Source: Bacteroidetes bacterium UBA5697 (GTDB lineage Bacteria; Bacteroidota; Bacteroidia; B-17B0; Aurantibacillaceae). Taken from it: DNA of 64,000 bases. Below the pieces are notes generated by a model. It worked only from the letters and a program-made list of their open reading frames with translations, did no database searches and was not told where the DNA came from. Both the position numbers and the translations under genes were made by a program. Shown here one piece after another: positions 9,383 through 17,087 of the stretch (its first letter is position 1; the number at the start of each line of letters is the position of its first letter). The stretch spans positions 24,406-88,405 of the forward strand of contig DIHL01000005.1 in the NCBI GenBank assembly GCA_002420145.1, in the 5' to 3' direction.

Positions 9383-10209
9383 TGAATTTTAAAGCAATCA
9401 TTGTTTTAATTGTATGGTGTTTAAATGCTGCAATATGTTTGGCGCATCGCAAAGACATTGTAGTCATTGACGATACAACTATTTCTTTATCAAATAAAGA
9501 AGCTATTTTAATTTTACCTGGCTTCAATTCCAAAAAACATGGTGTTAAAGACATTCGAGATTATTTTTCTCATAAAGGATATGACGTCTATATCCCACAT
9601 TATTTAGGAAGAGATTCATTACAGCAATGTGTTAATACGGTTAATGATTTTATCAATGAACATCATTTGTCTGAGTATAAAAAATTACATGTGTTTAGTT
9701 ATATTGCTGGTACTTGGGTTTTAAATCTTTGGTTGAAACAACATCCACAAAACAATATTGCTTCTATTGTTTATGATAGAAGCCCCATGCAAGAAAGAGT
9801 GCCTTTTGCTTTAGTAGAAGATAATCCGTTTATATTTAAATTGGCATTAGGAAATATTTTAAAAGAATTTGCAAAAACGCCTTATCCTTCTATTCAAAAC
9901 GATTCAAAACATTTGGGAGTAATAGTGGAAAATAAACCCACTAAACTTTTTTTGAAACATAAAAAATCGGCCTTAAAATCAGGAGCGATTACTTTTAATT
10001 TAGATTCACTTCATCAAAATTATGATGATTATTTTTACGATTGTATTAATCATGATGAGATGTATTTTCAATTTAAAACAATTGGCCCCGAGATTTTATA
10101 TTTTTTTAAAAACGGTACTTTTTCAAAAGAGGCAAGAAAGGAATTCTACGATTATAATCTGTATAATAAACAGATAGATGACTGTGGAATCCCAAACGGC
10201 CATTTTTAA
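9382..10209 (+). CDS. Secreted alpha/beta-hydrolase-like protein coupled to the NatAB exporter genes
   Basis: The 275-residue product has a signal peptide (about 1-22, ending CLAH). It then has an alpha/beta-hydrolase-like start: ILILPGFNSKK, a second strand GYDVYIPHYLGRDS, and a nucleophile-elbow-like FSYIAGTW, where the usual G-x-S-x-G is degenerate. A possible catalytic His lies in NHDEMYF. The start overlaps the permease stop by one base, so it is translated with the exporter. It may be a lipase-like enzyme or an inactive relative. The fold assignment is moderate and the function unknown. Confidence 0.6.
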   Translation: MNFKAIIVLIVWCLNAAICLAHRKDIVVIDDTTISLSNKEAILILPGFNSKKHGVKDIRDYFSHKGYDVYIPHYLGRDSLQQCVNTVNDFINEHHLSEYKKLHVFSYIAGTWVLNLWLKQHPQNNIASIVYDRSPMQERVPFALVEDNPFIFKLALGNILKEFAKTPYPSIQNDSKHLGVIVENKPTKLFLKHKKSALKSGAITFNLDSLHQNYDDYFYDCINHDEMYFQFKTIGPEILYFFKNGTFSKEARKEFYDYNLYNKQIDDCGIPNGHF

Positions 10210-10294
10210 CCAATTATTGTCGATAAACGGCTTATTTTAGCCAACCAAAATCTTTGGTTTTCATTCAAATTTCCTATATTCGTAGTGATATATT

Positions 10295-12103
10295 ATGCAA
10301 AAAGAGGTATTACTAGAAGTTAAAAACTTAGTTACTGAGTTTAAATCAGATGGTGAATTTGTGAAAGCAGTGAACGATGTATCGTTTACACTTCATAAAG
10401 GAGAAACCATCGGTATTGTTGGAGAAAGTGGTTCTGGTAAATCGGTTACCTCTTTATCTATTATGCAGTTAATACCAAATCCTCCAGGACGCGTGTTTGG
10501 TGGAGAAATGTTATATCATTCAAAAGACAAGGGCGTTGTTAATCTTCGTAATTTACCTGCCGAAGAAATGCGTTCGTTTCGTGGAAACGAAATTGCGATG
10601 ATTTTTCAGGAACCCATGACGAGCTTAAATCCTGTTTACACTTGTGGTAATCAGGTAATGGAAGCAATCTTATTACACCAAAAAGTATCTAAAAAAGAAG
10701 CTAAAAAGAAAACGCTTAAGTTATTTGAACAAGTTCAATTACCAGATCCTGAGCGTATTTTTAGTGTATATCCTCATCAAATTTCGGGTGGACAAAAGCA
10801 ACGTGTGATGATTGCGATGGCCATGAGTTGTAATCCTCGTGTATTAATTGCTGATGAGCCAACGACTGCCTTAGATGTTACGGTTCAAAAAACCATATTA
10901 GATTTAATGCTTCAGCTACAACGTGAGCACGACATGGGAATTATGTTTATTACGCATGATTTAGGTGTTATTGCTGAGTTGGCAGATAAAGTAATGGTGA
11001 TGTACAAAGGTAAAGTGGTAGAACAAGGACCTGTATTAGAAATTTTCAGCAATCCACAACATCCATACACAAAGAGTTTATTAGCTTGTCGTCCTCCTTT
11101 AGATAAACGGTTGATGCGTTTACCTGTATCTGCTGATTTTATGAGTACGGATGCAGAAGGAAATATGTTGGAAATTCCCACTACGGTGAGCGAAGCTATC
11201 AATAGTGTAATCATTACTAAAGAGCAAAGAGAAGCGGAGCATAAAGAATTATATTCTCGTTCTAAGATTTTAGAAATTCAAAATATTAAAACCTATTTCC
11301 CTAAAAATAAAACGTTTTTTGGTAAAACCATTGATTACGTCAAAGCAGTGGATGATGTGACCTTAGATGTGTATGAAGGAGAAACTCTTGGTTTAGTAGG
11401 GGAGAGTGGTTGTGGAAAAACAACCTTGGGACGTACTATCTTAAGATTAAACGAACCTACAGAAGGGAAAATATTTTTTCAAAGAAATGATTTATTGCGT
11501 TTAAAGCCTGATGATATGAGGCAGTTGAGAAAAGATATGCAAATTATCTTTCAAGACCCATACTCTTCTTTAAACCCTCGTATTACTATTGGCGAAGCTT
11601 TGATGGAGCCAATGCAAGTGCATAATATTTTGTCAAATAATAATCAACGTCGAGAAAAAGTTTACGAATTATTGAACAAAGTTGGATTAACCGAAAAACA
11701 ATTTGGTCGTTATCCGCATGAGTTTAGTGGTGGTCAGCGCCAACGTGTGTGTATTGCTCGTGCTTTAGCCTTGAATCCTAAATTTATTATTTGTGATGAG
11801 AGTGTAAGTGCCTTAGATGTTTCTGTTCAAGCGCAAGTATTAAATTTATTGAATGATTTAAAACGTGAGTTTAAGTTTACTTATATTTTTATCTCTCACG
11901 ATTTATCAGTGGTTAAATTTATGAGTGATAGAATGGTGGTGATGAATAAAGGGAAGATTGAAGAAATGGGTGATGCCGATGAAATTTATTTGAATCCACA
12001 ATCTCAATACACTAAAAACTTAATTAACTCTATTCCTAAAGGACAGTTAACGGATATTAAAGCTAGTATCGAAAAGAAGAAAATGTCCTTTGATATTGCT
12101 TAG
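10295..12103 (+). CDS. Double ATP-binding protein of a peptide/nickel-type ABC importer (DppD-DppF fusion, YejF/GsiA-like)
   Basis: The 602-residue protein contains two complete ABC ATPase domains of the oligopeptide family. The first has Walker A GESGSGKS, signature ISGGQKQR and Walker B VLIADEPTTALD. The second (from about residue 325) has GESGCGKTT, FSGGQRQR and FIICDESVSALD. Each is followed by an oligopeptide-type C-terminal segment (NPQHPYTKSL and NPQSQYTKNL). It would energise uptake of peptides or related solutes. The permease and binding-protein genes are not adjacent. Confidence 0.92.
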   Translation: MQKEVLLEVKNLVTEFKSDGEFVKAVNDVSFTLHKGETIGIVGESGSGKSVTSLSIMQLIPNPPGRVFGGEMLYHSKDKGVVNLRNLPAEEMRSFRGNEIAMIFQEPMTSLNPVYTCGNQVMEAILLHQKVSKKEAKKKTLKLFEQVQLPDPERIFSVYPHQISGGQKQRVMIAMAMSCNPRVLIADEPTTALDVTVQKTILDLMLQLQREHDMGIMFITHDLGVIAELADKVMVMYKGKVVEQGPVLEIFSNPQHPYTKSLLACRPPLDKRLMRLPVSADFMSTDAEGNMLEIPTTVSEAINSVIITKEQREAEHKELYSRSKILEIQNIKTYFPKNKTFFGKTIDYVKAVDDVTLDVYEGETLGLVGESGCGKTTLGRTILRLNEPTEGKIFFQRNDLLRLKPDDMRQLRKDMQIIFQDPYSSLNPRITIGEALMEPMQVHNILSNNNQRREKVYELLNKVGLTEKQFGRYPHEFSGGQRQRVCIARALALNPKFIICDESVSALDVSVQAQVLNLLNDLKREFKFTYIFISHDLSVVKFMSDRMVVMNKGKIEEMGDADEIYLNPQSQYTKNLINSIPKGQLTDIKASIEKKKMSFDIA

Positions 12104-12108
12104 GTATT

Positions 12109-12163
12109 GTCATGCTGAACTTGTTTCAGCATCTCTGAGACCCTGAAACGAGTTCAGGGTGAC
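12109..12163. repeat. 55-bp REP-like imperfect palindrome, copy 1
   Basis: Starts GTCATGCTGAACTTGTTTCA and ends GAGTTCAGGGTGAC. The two halves are imperfect inverted repeats around the centre CTCTGAGA. An identical 55-bp copy lies at 19302-19356. This copy begins six bases after the stop of the double-ATPase gene, so it falls in the 3' untranslated region and may act as a transcript end or stabiliser. Confidence 0.85.
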
Positions 12164-12220
12164 GAACAATTAATAAATCTTTAACCTTTTTTTCTCTGTG
12201 CCTCCGTGGTGATTTTATTT

Positions 12221-12228
12221 TACCTTTG
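12221..12228 (+). promoter_or_regulatory. TAnnTTTG promoter box next to the DedA start
   Basis: TACCTTTG fits the Bacteroidota -7 element and ends three bases before the ATG at 12232. This also argues against the upstream TTG at 12226, which lies inside the box. Confidence 0.5.
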
Positions 12229-12231
12229 TCT

Positions 12232-12855
12232 ATGCTCGATTTCCTAAAACAATTGACCGACCCACAAAGCATTATCCATTATGGTGGCTTGTGGTTATTG
12301 TTATTTGTGGTATTTGCAGAGACTGGCTTATTCGTTGGTTTTTTCTTACCAGGAGATTCTTTAATTTTTATTTCGGGATTATTGTGTGCTACGAAACCAC
12401 AACTGTTAGACACACCTTTTTTAGTTTTGCTTCCTTTATTAATGTTAGCAGCTATTTTAGGAAATGTATTTGGCTACTGGTTTGGAAAAAAAACAGGAGA
12501 GAAATTATATACCAGAGAAGACAGTTTCTTATTTAGAAAAAAACATTTATTAGCGACTAAAGATTTTTATGATAAGCATGGCGGCAAGACTTTAATATTA
12601 GGACGCTTCTTACCAATCATCCGAACCTTTGCACCAATATTAGCAGGAGTAATTAAAGTAGACTTTAAAATCTTTATGATGTATAATGTGATTGGTGCTG
12701 TTGCTTGGATTGGAAGCATTGCCAGCATTGCTTATTTTTTAGGTAAACAATTTCCCGCTATCGAAAACTATATTGGTTATATAGTGATTGGATTAATCAT
12801 CATTACTACCATTCCTGTTTTAATGACTTATTTAAAAAGTAGGAAGAAAGTTTAA
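12232..12855 (+). CDS. DedA family membrane protein
   Basis: From the ATG at 12232 the product has 207 residues and about five hydrophobic segments. It shows the DedA signature GFFLPGDSLIFISG near residue 40 and the conserved GRFLPIIRTFAPILAG near residue 125, with the Arg and Pro typical of the family. DedA proteins are inner-membrane flippases for lipid carriers and help maintain membrane potential. A frame opening at a TTG two codons earlier exists but overlaps the promoter box. The gene is monocistronic and convergent with the hydrolase at 12895. Confidence 0.9.
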   Translation: MLDFLKQLTDPQSIIHYGGLWLLLFVVFAETGLFVGFFLPGDSLIFISGLLCATKPQLLDTPFLVLLPLLMLAAILGNVFGYWFGKKTGEKLYTREDSFLFRKKHLLATKDFYDKHGGKTLILGRFLPIIRTFAPILAGVIKVDFKIFMMYNVIGAVAWIGSIASIAYFLGKQFPAIENYIGYIVIGLIIITTIPVLMTYLKSRKKV

Positions 12856-12866
12856 ACTGCTCGTAT

Positions 12867-12892
12867 CCCCCTCTGGAGGGGGCAGGGGGAGG
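12867..12892. repeat. Short GC-rich palindromic repeat between convergent genes
   Basis: CCCCCTC-TGG-AGGGGG followed by CAGGGGGAGG forms a strong hairpin, unusually G+C-rich for this DNA. It lies 11 bp after dedA and 2 bp before the convergent hydrolase gene ends. I recognise this as a widespread intergenic repeat type in Bacteroidota. Here it may also stop both transcripts. Confidence 0.65.
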
Positions 12893-12894
12893 AA

Positions 12895-13734
12895 TTATTT
12901 AACTGCACTATTCTCCTTCACAAAACCCTCAATCCTTTTCCACACGTCTTCATTTTTCATAATGGTGCTGTGGTCTTCGTTTACTTCAAAAACTTCTGTA
13001 TTGCCTTTCCATGATTCCATTAGATTATGAGCATGATGTGGAGGGATCACTTCGTCATTTTTCGCAATAAGTGCTAGAACAGGAGAAGAGATGCTTGTGG
13101 CGTATTCTTTTGATTTAAATGGATGTTTAATAAATAAACCAATTGGTACAAATGGATATTTTTCTTGTGCTACATCAATAATGCTTTCGTAGGGTGTAAT
13201 TAAAACAGTCGCATTGATTTTACGCTGTGACGATACATACGTAGCTACACCCGTTCCAATGCTTCTTCCTAATACAATTACATTTTTTGAATCTACTTCA
13301 GGATTGGCAATTAGTTTATCATACACTTCCAAGGCATCACTAAACATAGTTTGTTCTGAGATTTTTCCTTGACTTAATCCAAAGCTTCTGTAGTTCATTA
13401 AAACCATGATAGAGTTTGGGAAGTATGCTTTGTAATCTGCTAAATGAGATACTTCTTCCGCATTACCGCCAAAGTATAATACTAATGGTAATTTTTCTTT
13501 GATCGAGTCTTTAGAGATATAGCCACAAGTTCTATTACCATCTTTCATCACAAAAGAAAGTGTATCAAACTCAGGATATTGGTTTAATATCTCAGCAACT
13601 TCTTTGGGCGTGTTTGGTTGCGGATGAAATAATAAATCATCTTGATTAAAATACAATAAAGCACAAACACCAGCATACAGCACCAAAACAATGATGCCAA
13701 TAATTTTAAAAAATTTGATGAGTTTTTTGTTCAT
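12895..13734 (-). CDS. Membrane-anchored alpha/beta hydrolase, BEM46/ABHD13-like
   Basis: The 279-residue protein has one N-terminal membrane helix (about 8-28, IIGIIVLVLYAGVCALLYF). The hydrolase core follows with nucleophile elbow GRSIGTG, acid residue in LIAKNDEVIPPHHA and catalytic His in NEDHSTI. This is the arrangement of the small membrane-bound serine hydrolases related to BEM46. The substrate is probably a lipid or acyl ester but is not known. Promoter-like TATCTTTA (on the minus strand) ends three bases before its ATG. Confidence 0.87.
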   Translation of the reverse strand: MNKKLIKFFKIIGIIVLVLYAGVCALLYFNQDDLLFHPQPNTPKEVAEILNQYPEFDTLSFVMKDGNRTCGYISKDSIKEKLPLVLYFGGNAEEVSHLADYKAYFPNSIMVLMNYRSFGLSQGKISEQTMFSDALEVYDKLIANPEVDSKNVIVLGRSIGTGVATYVSSQRKINATVLITPYESIIDVAQEKYPFVPIGLFIKHPFKSKEYATSISSPVLALIAKNDEVIPPHHAHNLMESWKGNTEVFEVNEDHSTIMKNEDVWKRIEGFVKENSAVK

Positions 13735-13737
13735 ACT

Positions 13738-13745
13738 TAAAGATA
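13738..13745 (-). promoter_or_regulatory. TAnnTTTA promoter box of the hydrolase gene
   Basis: Read on the minus strand this is TATCTTTA, one base off the TAnnTTTG consensus, ending three bases before the ATG at 13734. The cassette-like array begins about 40 bp further on, so this box marks host sequence. Confidence 0.4.
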
Positions 13746-13798
13746 CAAAAATACTTTGATGCTTACTATATTTTTGAATAGGGAGTGTTAGCGGTAGT

Positions 13799-14443
13799 TT
13801 ACTTACCTAACAATACACTCAGGTCTGATTTACCAGGTTGTTTATTAAATTTAAAATAATATTTATTAGATTTTTTTACAAATTCAATGTCTGAGTTAGA
13901 TTTTAAATTCTCAAACAATATTTTGTCGTTTACATTAAGTTCTTTGTTAATAGTCTTAATTGTCAATATAGGATAAGTAATTCTATTGCTTGAATATGTT
14001 GTAGTGTCGCCGTCTTTTGCCAACGGCTCAGAGTAGTTAATAAAGGTGGTTTCTACAAGTATAATGAATTTTGTTTCCGTTATTTTGAACACCCCTGTAA
14101 TATTAAACCCTGTGAAATGTTTTAGAAGTGAACTATTTAATAAATCTTCTTCTTCGTCAATGGTAAGTCTATGTGGTTTTCCGTCTGATGCTTTTATAAA
14201 CTCAATATATTCGTTAGATTCTTCACTAATTGGATGATCTAGGTCTTCGTATTCTATATCTCTGAAATTGTTTTTTTCAATTACAGAGAATTCTTCCTTA
14301 TCTATTGTGTCTTTAGCGAGAGTTTCGTCTTTTAAACTTTTCTCTAGTTCTACTTTTTCCTTTTTTTCAGACGCAAAAAACCTTATTATAAAATAAAGGA
14401 AAGCAACTACTACTAGGGCTGATATGATATAATTTGATGTCAT
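13799..14443 (-). CDS. Cassette gene 1: single-pass membrane protein of unknown function
   Basis: The 214-residue product has an N-terminal membrane helix (about 5-24, YIISALVVVAFLYFIIRFFA). A charged acidic linker and a roughly 130-residue soluble domain follow, with no motif I recognise. It is the last unit of the array. Its flanks are GTTAGCGGTA (13787-13796) and TACTGCTAAC (14463-14472), complementary with one mismatch. The stop lies two bases inside the left end. Its promoter should be the TTTG-N19-TATCTTTG pair at 14528-14558, about 84 bases upstream of the start. Confidence 0.65.
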   Translation of the reverse strand: MTSNYIISALVVVAFLYFIIRFFASEKKEKVELEKSLKDETLAKDTIDKEEFSVIEKNNFRDIEYEDLDHPISEESNEYIEFIKASDGKPHRLTIDEEEDLLNSSLLKHFTGFNITGVFKITETKFIILVETTFINYSEPLAKDGDTTTYSSNRITYPILTIKTINKELNVNDKILFENLKSNSDIEFVKKSNKYYFKFNKQPGKSDLSVLLGK

Positions 14444-14465
14444 TTTTGTGGCTAGGTTAATTACT

Positions 14466-14675
14466 GCTAACGTATCGCAGCTACCAGTAGTACGGCTTGA
14501 AACCGCTGCCTACCGAAATGCTATTAACAAAGATAAATGTTTAATGGACTTTTGCAAACTTGCCTGCGGCAGGCAGGGTGAAAATATCCAGATAACTAAC
14601 GGGAGTCTTTTGCGATGCGGTAGTTATTGCAAATGCATGTGCTTCTGCTCGCATAAGTTTTAGATGCGGTTAGGG
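14466..14675 (-). repeat. attC-like inter-cassette site S1
   Basis: Runs from TGCTAAC (5' end of cassette 1) to GTTAGGG (3' end of cassette 2), 210 bp. The inner arms CGCAGCTA (left) and TAGATGCG (right) are nearly complementary, like the L boxes of attC. It shares a core of more than 50 bp with S3 (ACAAAG, TAAATGTTTAATGGAC, TTTTGCAAACTTGCCTGCGG). It contains the palindrome TGCCTGCGGCAGGCA at 14561-14575. Confidence 0.6.
14528..14558 (-). promoter_or_regulatory. Promoter inside S1 (TTTG-N19-TATCTTTG), drives cassette gene 1
   Basis: On the minus strand TTTG (14558-14555) is followed after exactly 19 bases by TATCTTTG (14535-14528). This matches the Bacteroidota -33/-7 consensus at both elements and points toward the gene starting at 14443. 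Confidence 0.7.
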
Positions 14676-14682
14676 ACAGTTG

Positions 14683-15399
14683 TTATTTTGTATATTTTAT
14701 GTAAATGTTTCGAGCACTTTTCACTGGTTGTTTTCTAACAATTGCTGGTTCCCAGTTGGGCATATTAAGTAGGAAATCAGTAAGTGCTTTGTCAACGCCA
14801 TACTTCAGTGCGCTTTCAACTTCAATACTTTTAAACTCTCCATTTTTGTCCGTATAGCCTTTACTTTTCATCTCATATGCTTCAACTACTTTTCCTTTTT
14901 CGTCTATAACAATTTTATATACTACTTCAAAAGAGGTAAAACCTTTTTTCAAAGCTCTTTCTGGAAGAATAAAATTGGAATTTATGAATTGATTAGGGGT
15001 TTTACTATCTCCCATAAATTTTGAATGGTTATTGACAGTGTGGTATATACCTTCGTCATTTGGTTTTAATTGATCTTCATCGAATGTGAACCAGTGCTTA
15101 TTTTTACCATCGTTAATAAATTCAAAGTCAGTTTTTATTGTTCCATCAGGACGATAATATGTCCAACGTCCTTTTTTTACGCCATTAATGTATTGTCCTT
15201 TGTTTTGTAAAGTGTCAGTTAAAAAATAGTCCTTTATTAAAACTGTTGAGTCATTTATTTTTTGTTTAGTACCGTAAAATGTCGCAAGGTCTTTAGTCTT
15301 AACAGGTTTCCAATCATTGTCATAAAATGTTGTATCTATTTTTTGAGAATATACATTAAGTGATAAGCTTATCGATGTCAATAAAATTATTCGTTGCAT
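14683..15399 (-). CDS. Cassette gene 2: exported protein with MORN-like repeat and TonB-type C-terminal domain
   Basis: The start is placed at the ATG at 15399 (MQRIILLTSISLSLNVYSQ), which gives a signal peptide and 238 residues. The longer frame to 15630 only reads through the flanking repeat. A YwqK/MORN-like segment (GQYINGVKKGRWTYYRPDG) follows. The end resembles a TonB C-terminal domain (FEVVYKIVIDEKGKVVEAYE, then NWEPAIVRKQPVKS). The stop TAA lies within the left inverted end GTTAGGGACAGTTGTTA (14669-14685). That end pairs with TTACAATTGTGCCTAAC (15414-15430) at 14 of 17 positions. It may contact an outer-membrane receptor; the role is unproven. Confidence 0.75.
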   Translation of the reverse strand: MQRIILLTSISLSLNVYSQKIDTTFYDNDWKPVKTKDLATFYGTKQKINDSTVLIKDYFLTDTLQNKGQYINGVKKGRWTYYRPDGTIKTDFEFINDGKNKHWFTFDEDQLKPNDEGIYHTVNNHSKFMGDSKTPNQFINSNFILPERALKKGFTSFEVVYKIVIDEKGKVVEAYEMKSKGYTDKNGEFKSIEVESALKYGVDKALTDFLLNMPNWEPAIVRKQPVKSARNIYIKYTK

Positions 15400-15423
15400 A
15401 ATATTTAGTTTTGTTACAATTGT

Positions 15424-15617
15424 GCCTAACGTTTTCGCGCTAAGCAACGGTTTTTCCCGATAGCTATCGGGATGAAACATTGTCTGCCGAAACGCTACTG
15501 ACAAAGATAAATATTTAATAGTCTTTTGCAAAAGCGAAAATAAATGTCTTTCGCGGAGCGACCTTGAAATTGCAAAAGCTTTGTTATCGCCCGCATAAAT
15601 CTTAGGTGCTTTTATAG
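15424..15617 (-). repeat. attC-like inter-cassette site S2
   Basis: Runs from GCCTAAC to TTTATAG, where the right core has T in place of the expected G. The inner arms CGCTAAG (left) and CTTAGGTGC (right) are largely complementary. Its core is homologous to S5 over about 80 bp. Relative to S5 it carries an extra perfect palindrome CCCGATAGCTATCGGG (15456-15471). Confidence 0.6.
15502..15532 (-). promoter_or_regulatory. Promoter inside S2 (TTTG-N19-TATCTTTG), drives cassette gene 2
   Basis: Minus-strand TTTG at 15532-15529 and TATCTTTG at 15509-15502, with 19 bases between. About 100 bases separate it from the ATG at 15399. Confidence 0.7.
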
Positions 15618-15669
15618 GTTGTAGAGCCATTTAGTTGCATCTAGTTCATGTGTCTGTATACAATAGAAA

Positions 15670-16122
15670 TTAGTTTGTTTTTAGAAAGCGCCCGAATTTT
15701 TGCACTGTATTGTCATCGTTGAAATAGAATACTACGTTTCCTTCTGTCTCAATGATAACGTCTGTTTTGTCGAAGTCAGATTGCTTCTCTTCAAATGAAA
15801 TATTTTGGTCGTGTAAATAGGATTTCAGGTCTGAATAACTGATTGATTGTTTTAGTTTTCCGTATTCTACGTTTAATTTATTTTTTTTAGCTGGTTTAGT
15901 ATATGTAACTAATACGCCATATAGTTTTTGGTCTATGCTATAGTCAAAATAAAACTCCACTCTGTCATATTTAATAAGCGAATGTCTTTTGTCGGTTTCG
16001 CTAATTGGAATTGTCCAATTTGTTTCGCCCAATGCTTCTATAATTGTCTGTTGTCTAGTACAAAAATTAAAATTTGAAAGCTGTCCCTTACGCAAGAATT
16101 CTATGATAATTTCTGTTGTCAT
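15670..16122 (-). CDS. Cassette gene 3: small cytoplasmic protein of unknown function
   Basis: The 150-residue soluble protein has no signal peptide. It is rich in aromatic and charged residues (YDRVEFYFDYSIDQKLYGVL) and ends in a beta-rich part (VIIETEGNVVFYFNDDNTVQ). The size and look resemble small immunity-type proteins, but no family is recognised. Its ends TTATAGGTTGTAGAGCC (15612-15628) and GCCGCTATTACCTATAA (16152-16168) are complementary at 13 of 17 positions. About 40 bp of unassigned sequence lies between its stop and the left end. Confidence 0.6.
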   Translation of the reverse strand: MTTEIIIEFLRKGQLSNFNFCTRQQTIIEALGETNWTIPISETDKRHSLIKYDRVEFYFDYSIDQKLYGVLVTYTKPAKKNKLNVEYGKLKQSISYSDLKSYLHDQNISFEEKQSDFDKTDVIIETEGNVVFYFNDDNTVQKFGRFLKTN

Positions 16123-16162
16123 TTTAAAAGTTTGTTTCGGAGTGTTCGTCCGCCGCTATTAC

Positions 16163-16355
16163 CTATAACGGTTTCAAGCTAAATTTCCGTTTGGATTTTG
16201 AAACTATGTCTGCTGAAACGCTACTAACAAAGGTAAATGTTTAATGGACTTTTGCAAACTTGCCTGCGGCAGGCAGGGCGAAAATTGATTAATTGTCTGC
16301 CGCTTTTGCAAAAGCCAGAGCCGAATGCCCAAATGGGATTTAGGTTGGGTTATGG
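16163..16355 (-). repeat. attC-like inter-cassette site S3
   Basis: Runs from CTATAAC to GTTATGG, 193 bp. The arms carry CTAAAT on the left and ATTTAG on the right, complementary like attC L boxes. It is nearly identical to S1 across about 60 bp and contains the same TGCCTGCGGCAGGCA palindrome (16261-16275). Its right end (AATGCCCAAATGG) is shared with S4. Confidence 0.6.
16228..16258 (-). promoter_or_regulatory. Promoter inside S3 (TTTG-N19-TACCTTTG), drives cassette gene 3
   Basis: Minus-strand TTTG at 16258-16255 and TACCTTTG at 16235-16228, spacing 19. The start codon at 16122 is about 105 bases downstream. Confidence 0.7.
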
Positions 16356-16364
16356 GCTGCTTTT

Positions 16365-16907
16365 CTATTCTTCACTGTCGGCTTGTTCTGCAAAACTTAG
16401 CTTTCCATTTGTCAAGTCGAAGGAATGATTAAAGGCAAATGTCCAATCCGTTTCAGGTTTGCTAATCACTCCAAAGAAAACAATTTTGTCTTTGTCTAAC
16501 TTTTCGAACCAATAATTGTGGATTGTTGCGATGTCCAAAAAGCTTTTATCAGTATACTTTAAAAATTGCTCTTTAATAAATACAGTGTCTAAGAGTATTT
16601 GAGATTGTTTCTTAATTGTCACTGATATTTCGGTGTTTCTATACTTGTCAATTTGCTTTACCCCATTTACTTCGTATTCATTTACAAGGTAGGTGTCAAG
16701 TTCAGTTTTCTTAATTGTAATTTGGATTTGTCTGTCTGAAATTGTCGTGTCAAATATGTGAGTGGAATTATTTTCTGGAAAAATTCTTACATGCTCTGCA
16801 GTCACGATTGAACTGTCGCTATTCTCAATTGTCGATTTCGGTTGTGTCTGTGAATTACACGAAATAAGTAAATAAGCAAAAGTTAAAAATATAACACTGT
16901 TTCTCAT
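16365..16907 (-). CDS. Cassette gene 4: lipoprotein of unknown function
   Basis: The start is set at the ATG at 16907 (MRNSVIFLTFAYLLISCNSQ), which gives a lipoprotein signal with lipobox LISC and a 180-residue product. The frame could open at 16928, but that ATG lies within the GTTATGGGC cassette end. The mature part has no known domain. Aspartate is mostly coded GAC, unlike core genes here, which suggests acquired DNA. The flanks GTTATGGGC (16349-16357) and GCCCATAAC (16923-16931) are perfect nine-base complements. Confidence 0.65.
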   Translation of the reverse strand: MRNSVIFLTFAYLLISCNSQTQPKSTIENSDSSIVTAEHVRIFPENNSTHIFDTTISDRQIQITIKKTELDTYLVNEYEVNGVKQIDKYRNTEISVTIKKQSQILLDTVFIKEQFLKYTDKSFLDIATIHNYWFEKLDKDKIVFFGVISKPETDWTFAFNHSFDLTNGKLSFAEQADSEE

Positions 16908-16924
16908 TTTCGTCTTAAATTTGC

Positions 16925-17087
16925 CCATAACGTTTTGGAGCTACCAGTAGTGCGGTTTGACCGCTATCTACCGAAATGTTAGTTTAAAGATACTATGTTG
17001 CCAGGCATTTACAAAGAAAAAATTAAAACTTTTCTAACGCTTTTACAAAAAGCCCAATGCCCAAATGGCATTTAGTTTGTGTTAGTG
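16925..17087 (-). repeat. attC-like inter-cassette site S4
   Basis: Runs from CCATAAC to GTTAGTG, 163 bp, and is the most diverged of the set. It keeps GCTACCAGTAGTGCGGTTTGA-type left sequence related to S1 (about 30 bp) and the right-end AATGCCCAAATGGCATTTAG shared with S3. The middle is unrelated to the other sites except for the promoter elements. Confidence 0.55.
16985..17015 (-). promoter_or_regulatory. Promoter inside S4 (TTTG-N19-TATCTTTA), drives cassette gene 4
   Basis: Minus-strand TTTG at 17015-17012 and TATCTTTA at 16992-16985, still exactly 19 bases apart although the spacer sequence differs from all other sites. The start codon at 16907 is about 77 bases downstream. Confidence 0.6.

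Noticed and set aside
12226..12231. TTG start for DedA
   Set aside because: The TTG is part of the TACCTTTG promoter box; the ATG at 12232 fits the family better.
15400..15630. N-terminal extension of cassette gene 2 to an upstream ATG
   Set aside because: The added 77 codons translate the S2 repeat (LLQKTIKYLSLSVAFRQTMF). The same peptide-like string arises from S5, so it is repeat read-through, and a signal peptide starts at 15399.
16237..16428. 63-codon plus-strand frame over S3
   Set aside because: It runs through the repeat and into the end of cassette gene 4 on the other strand.
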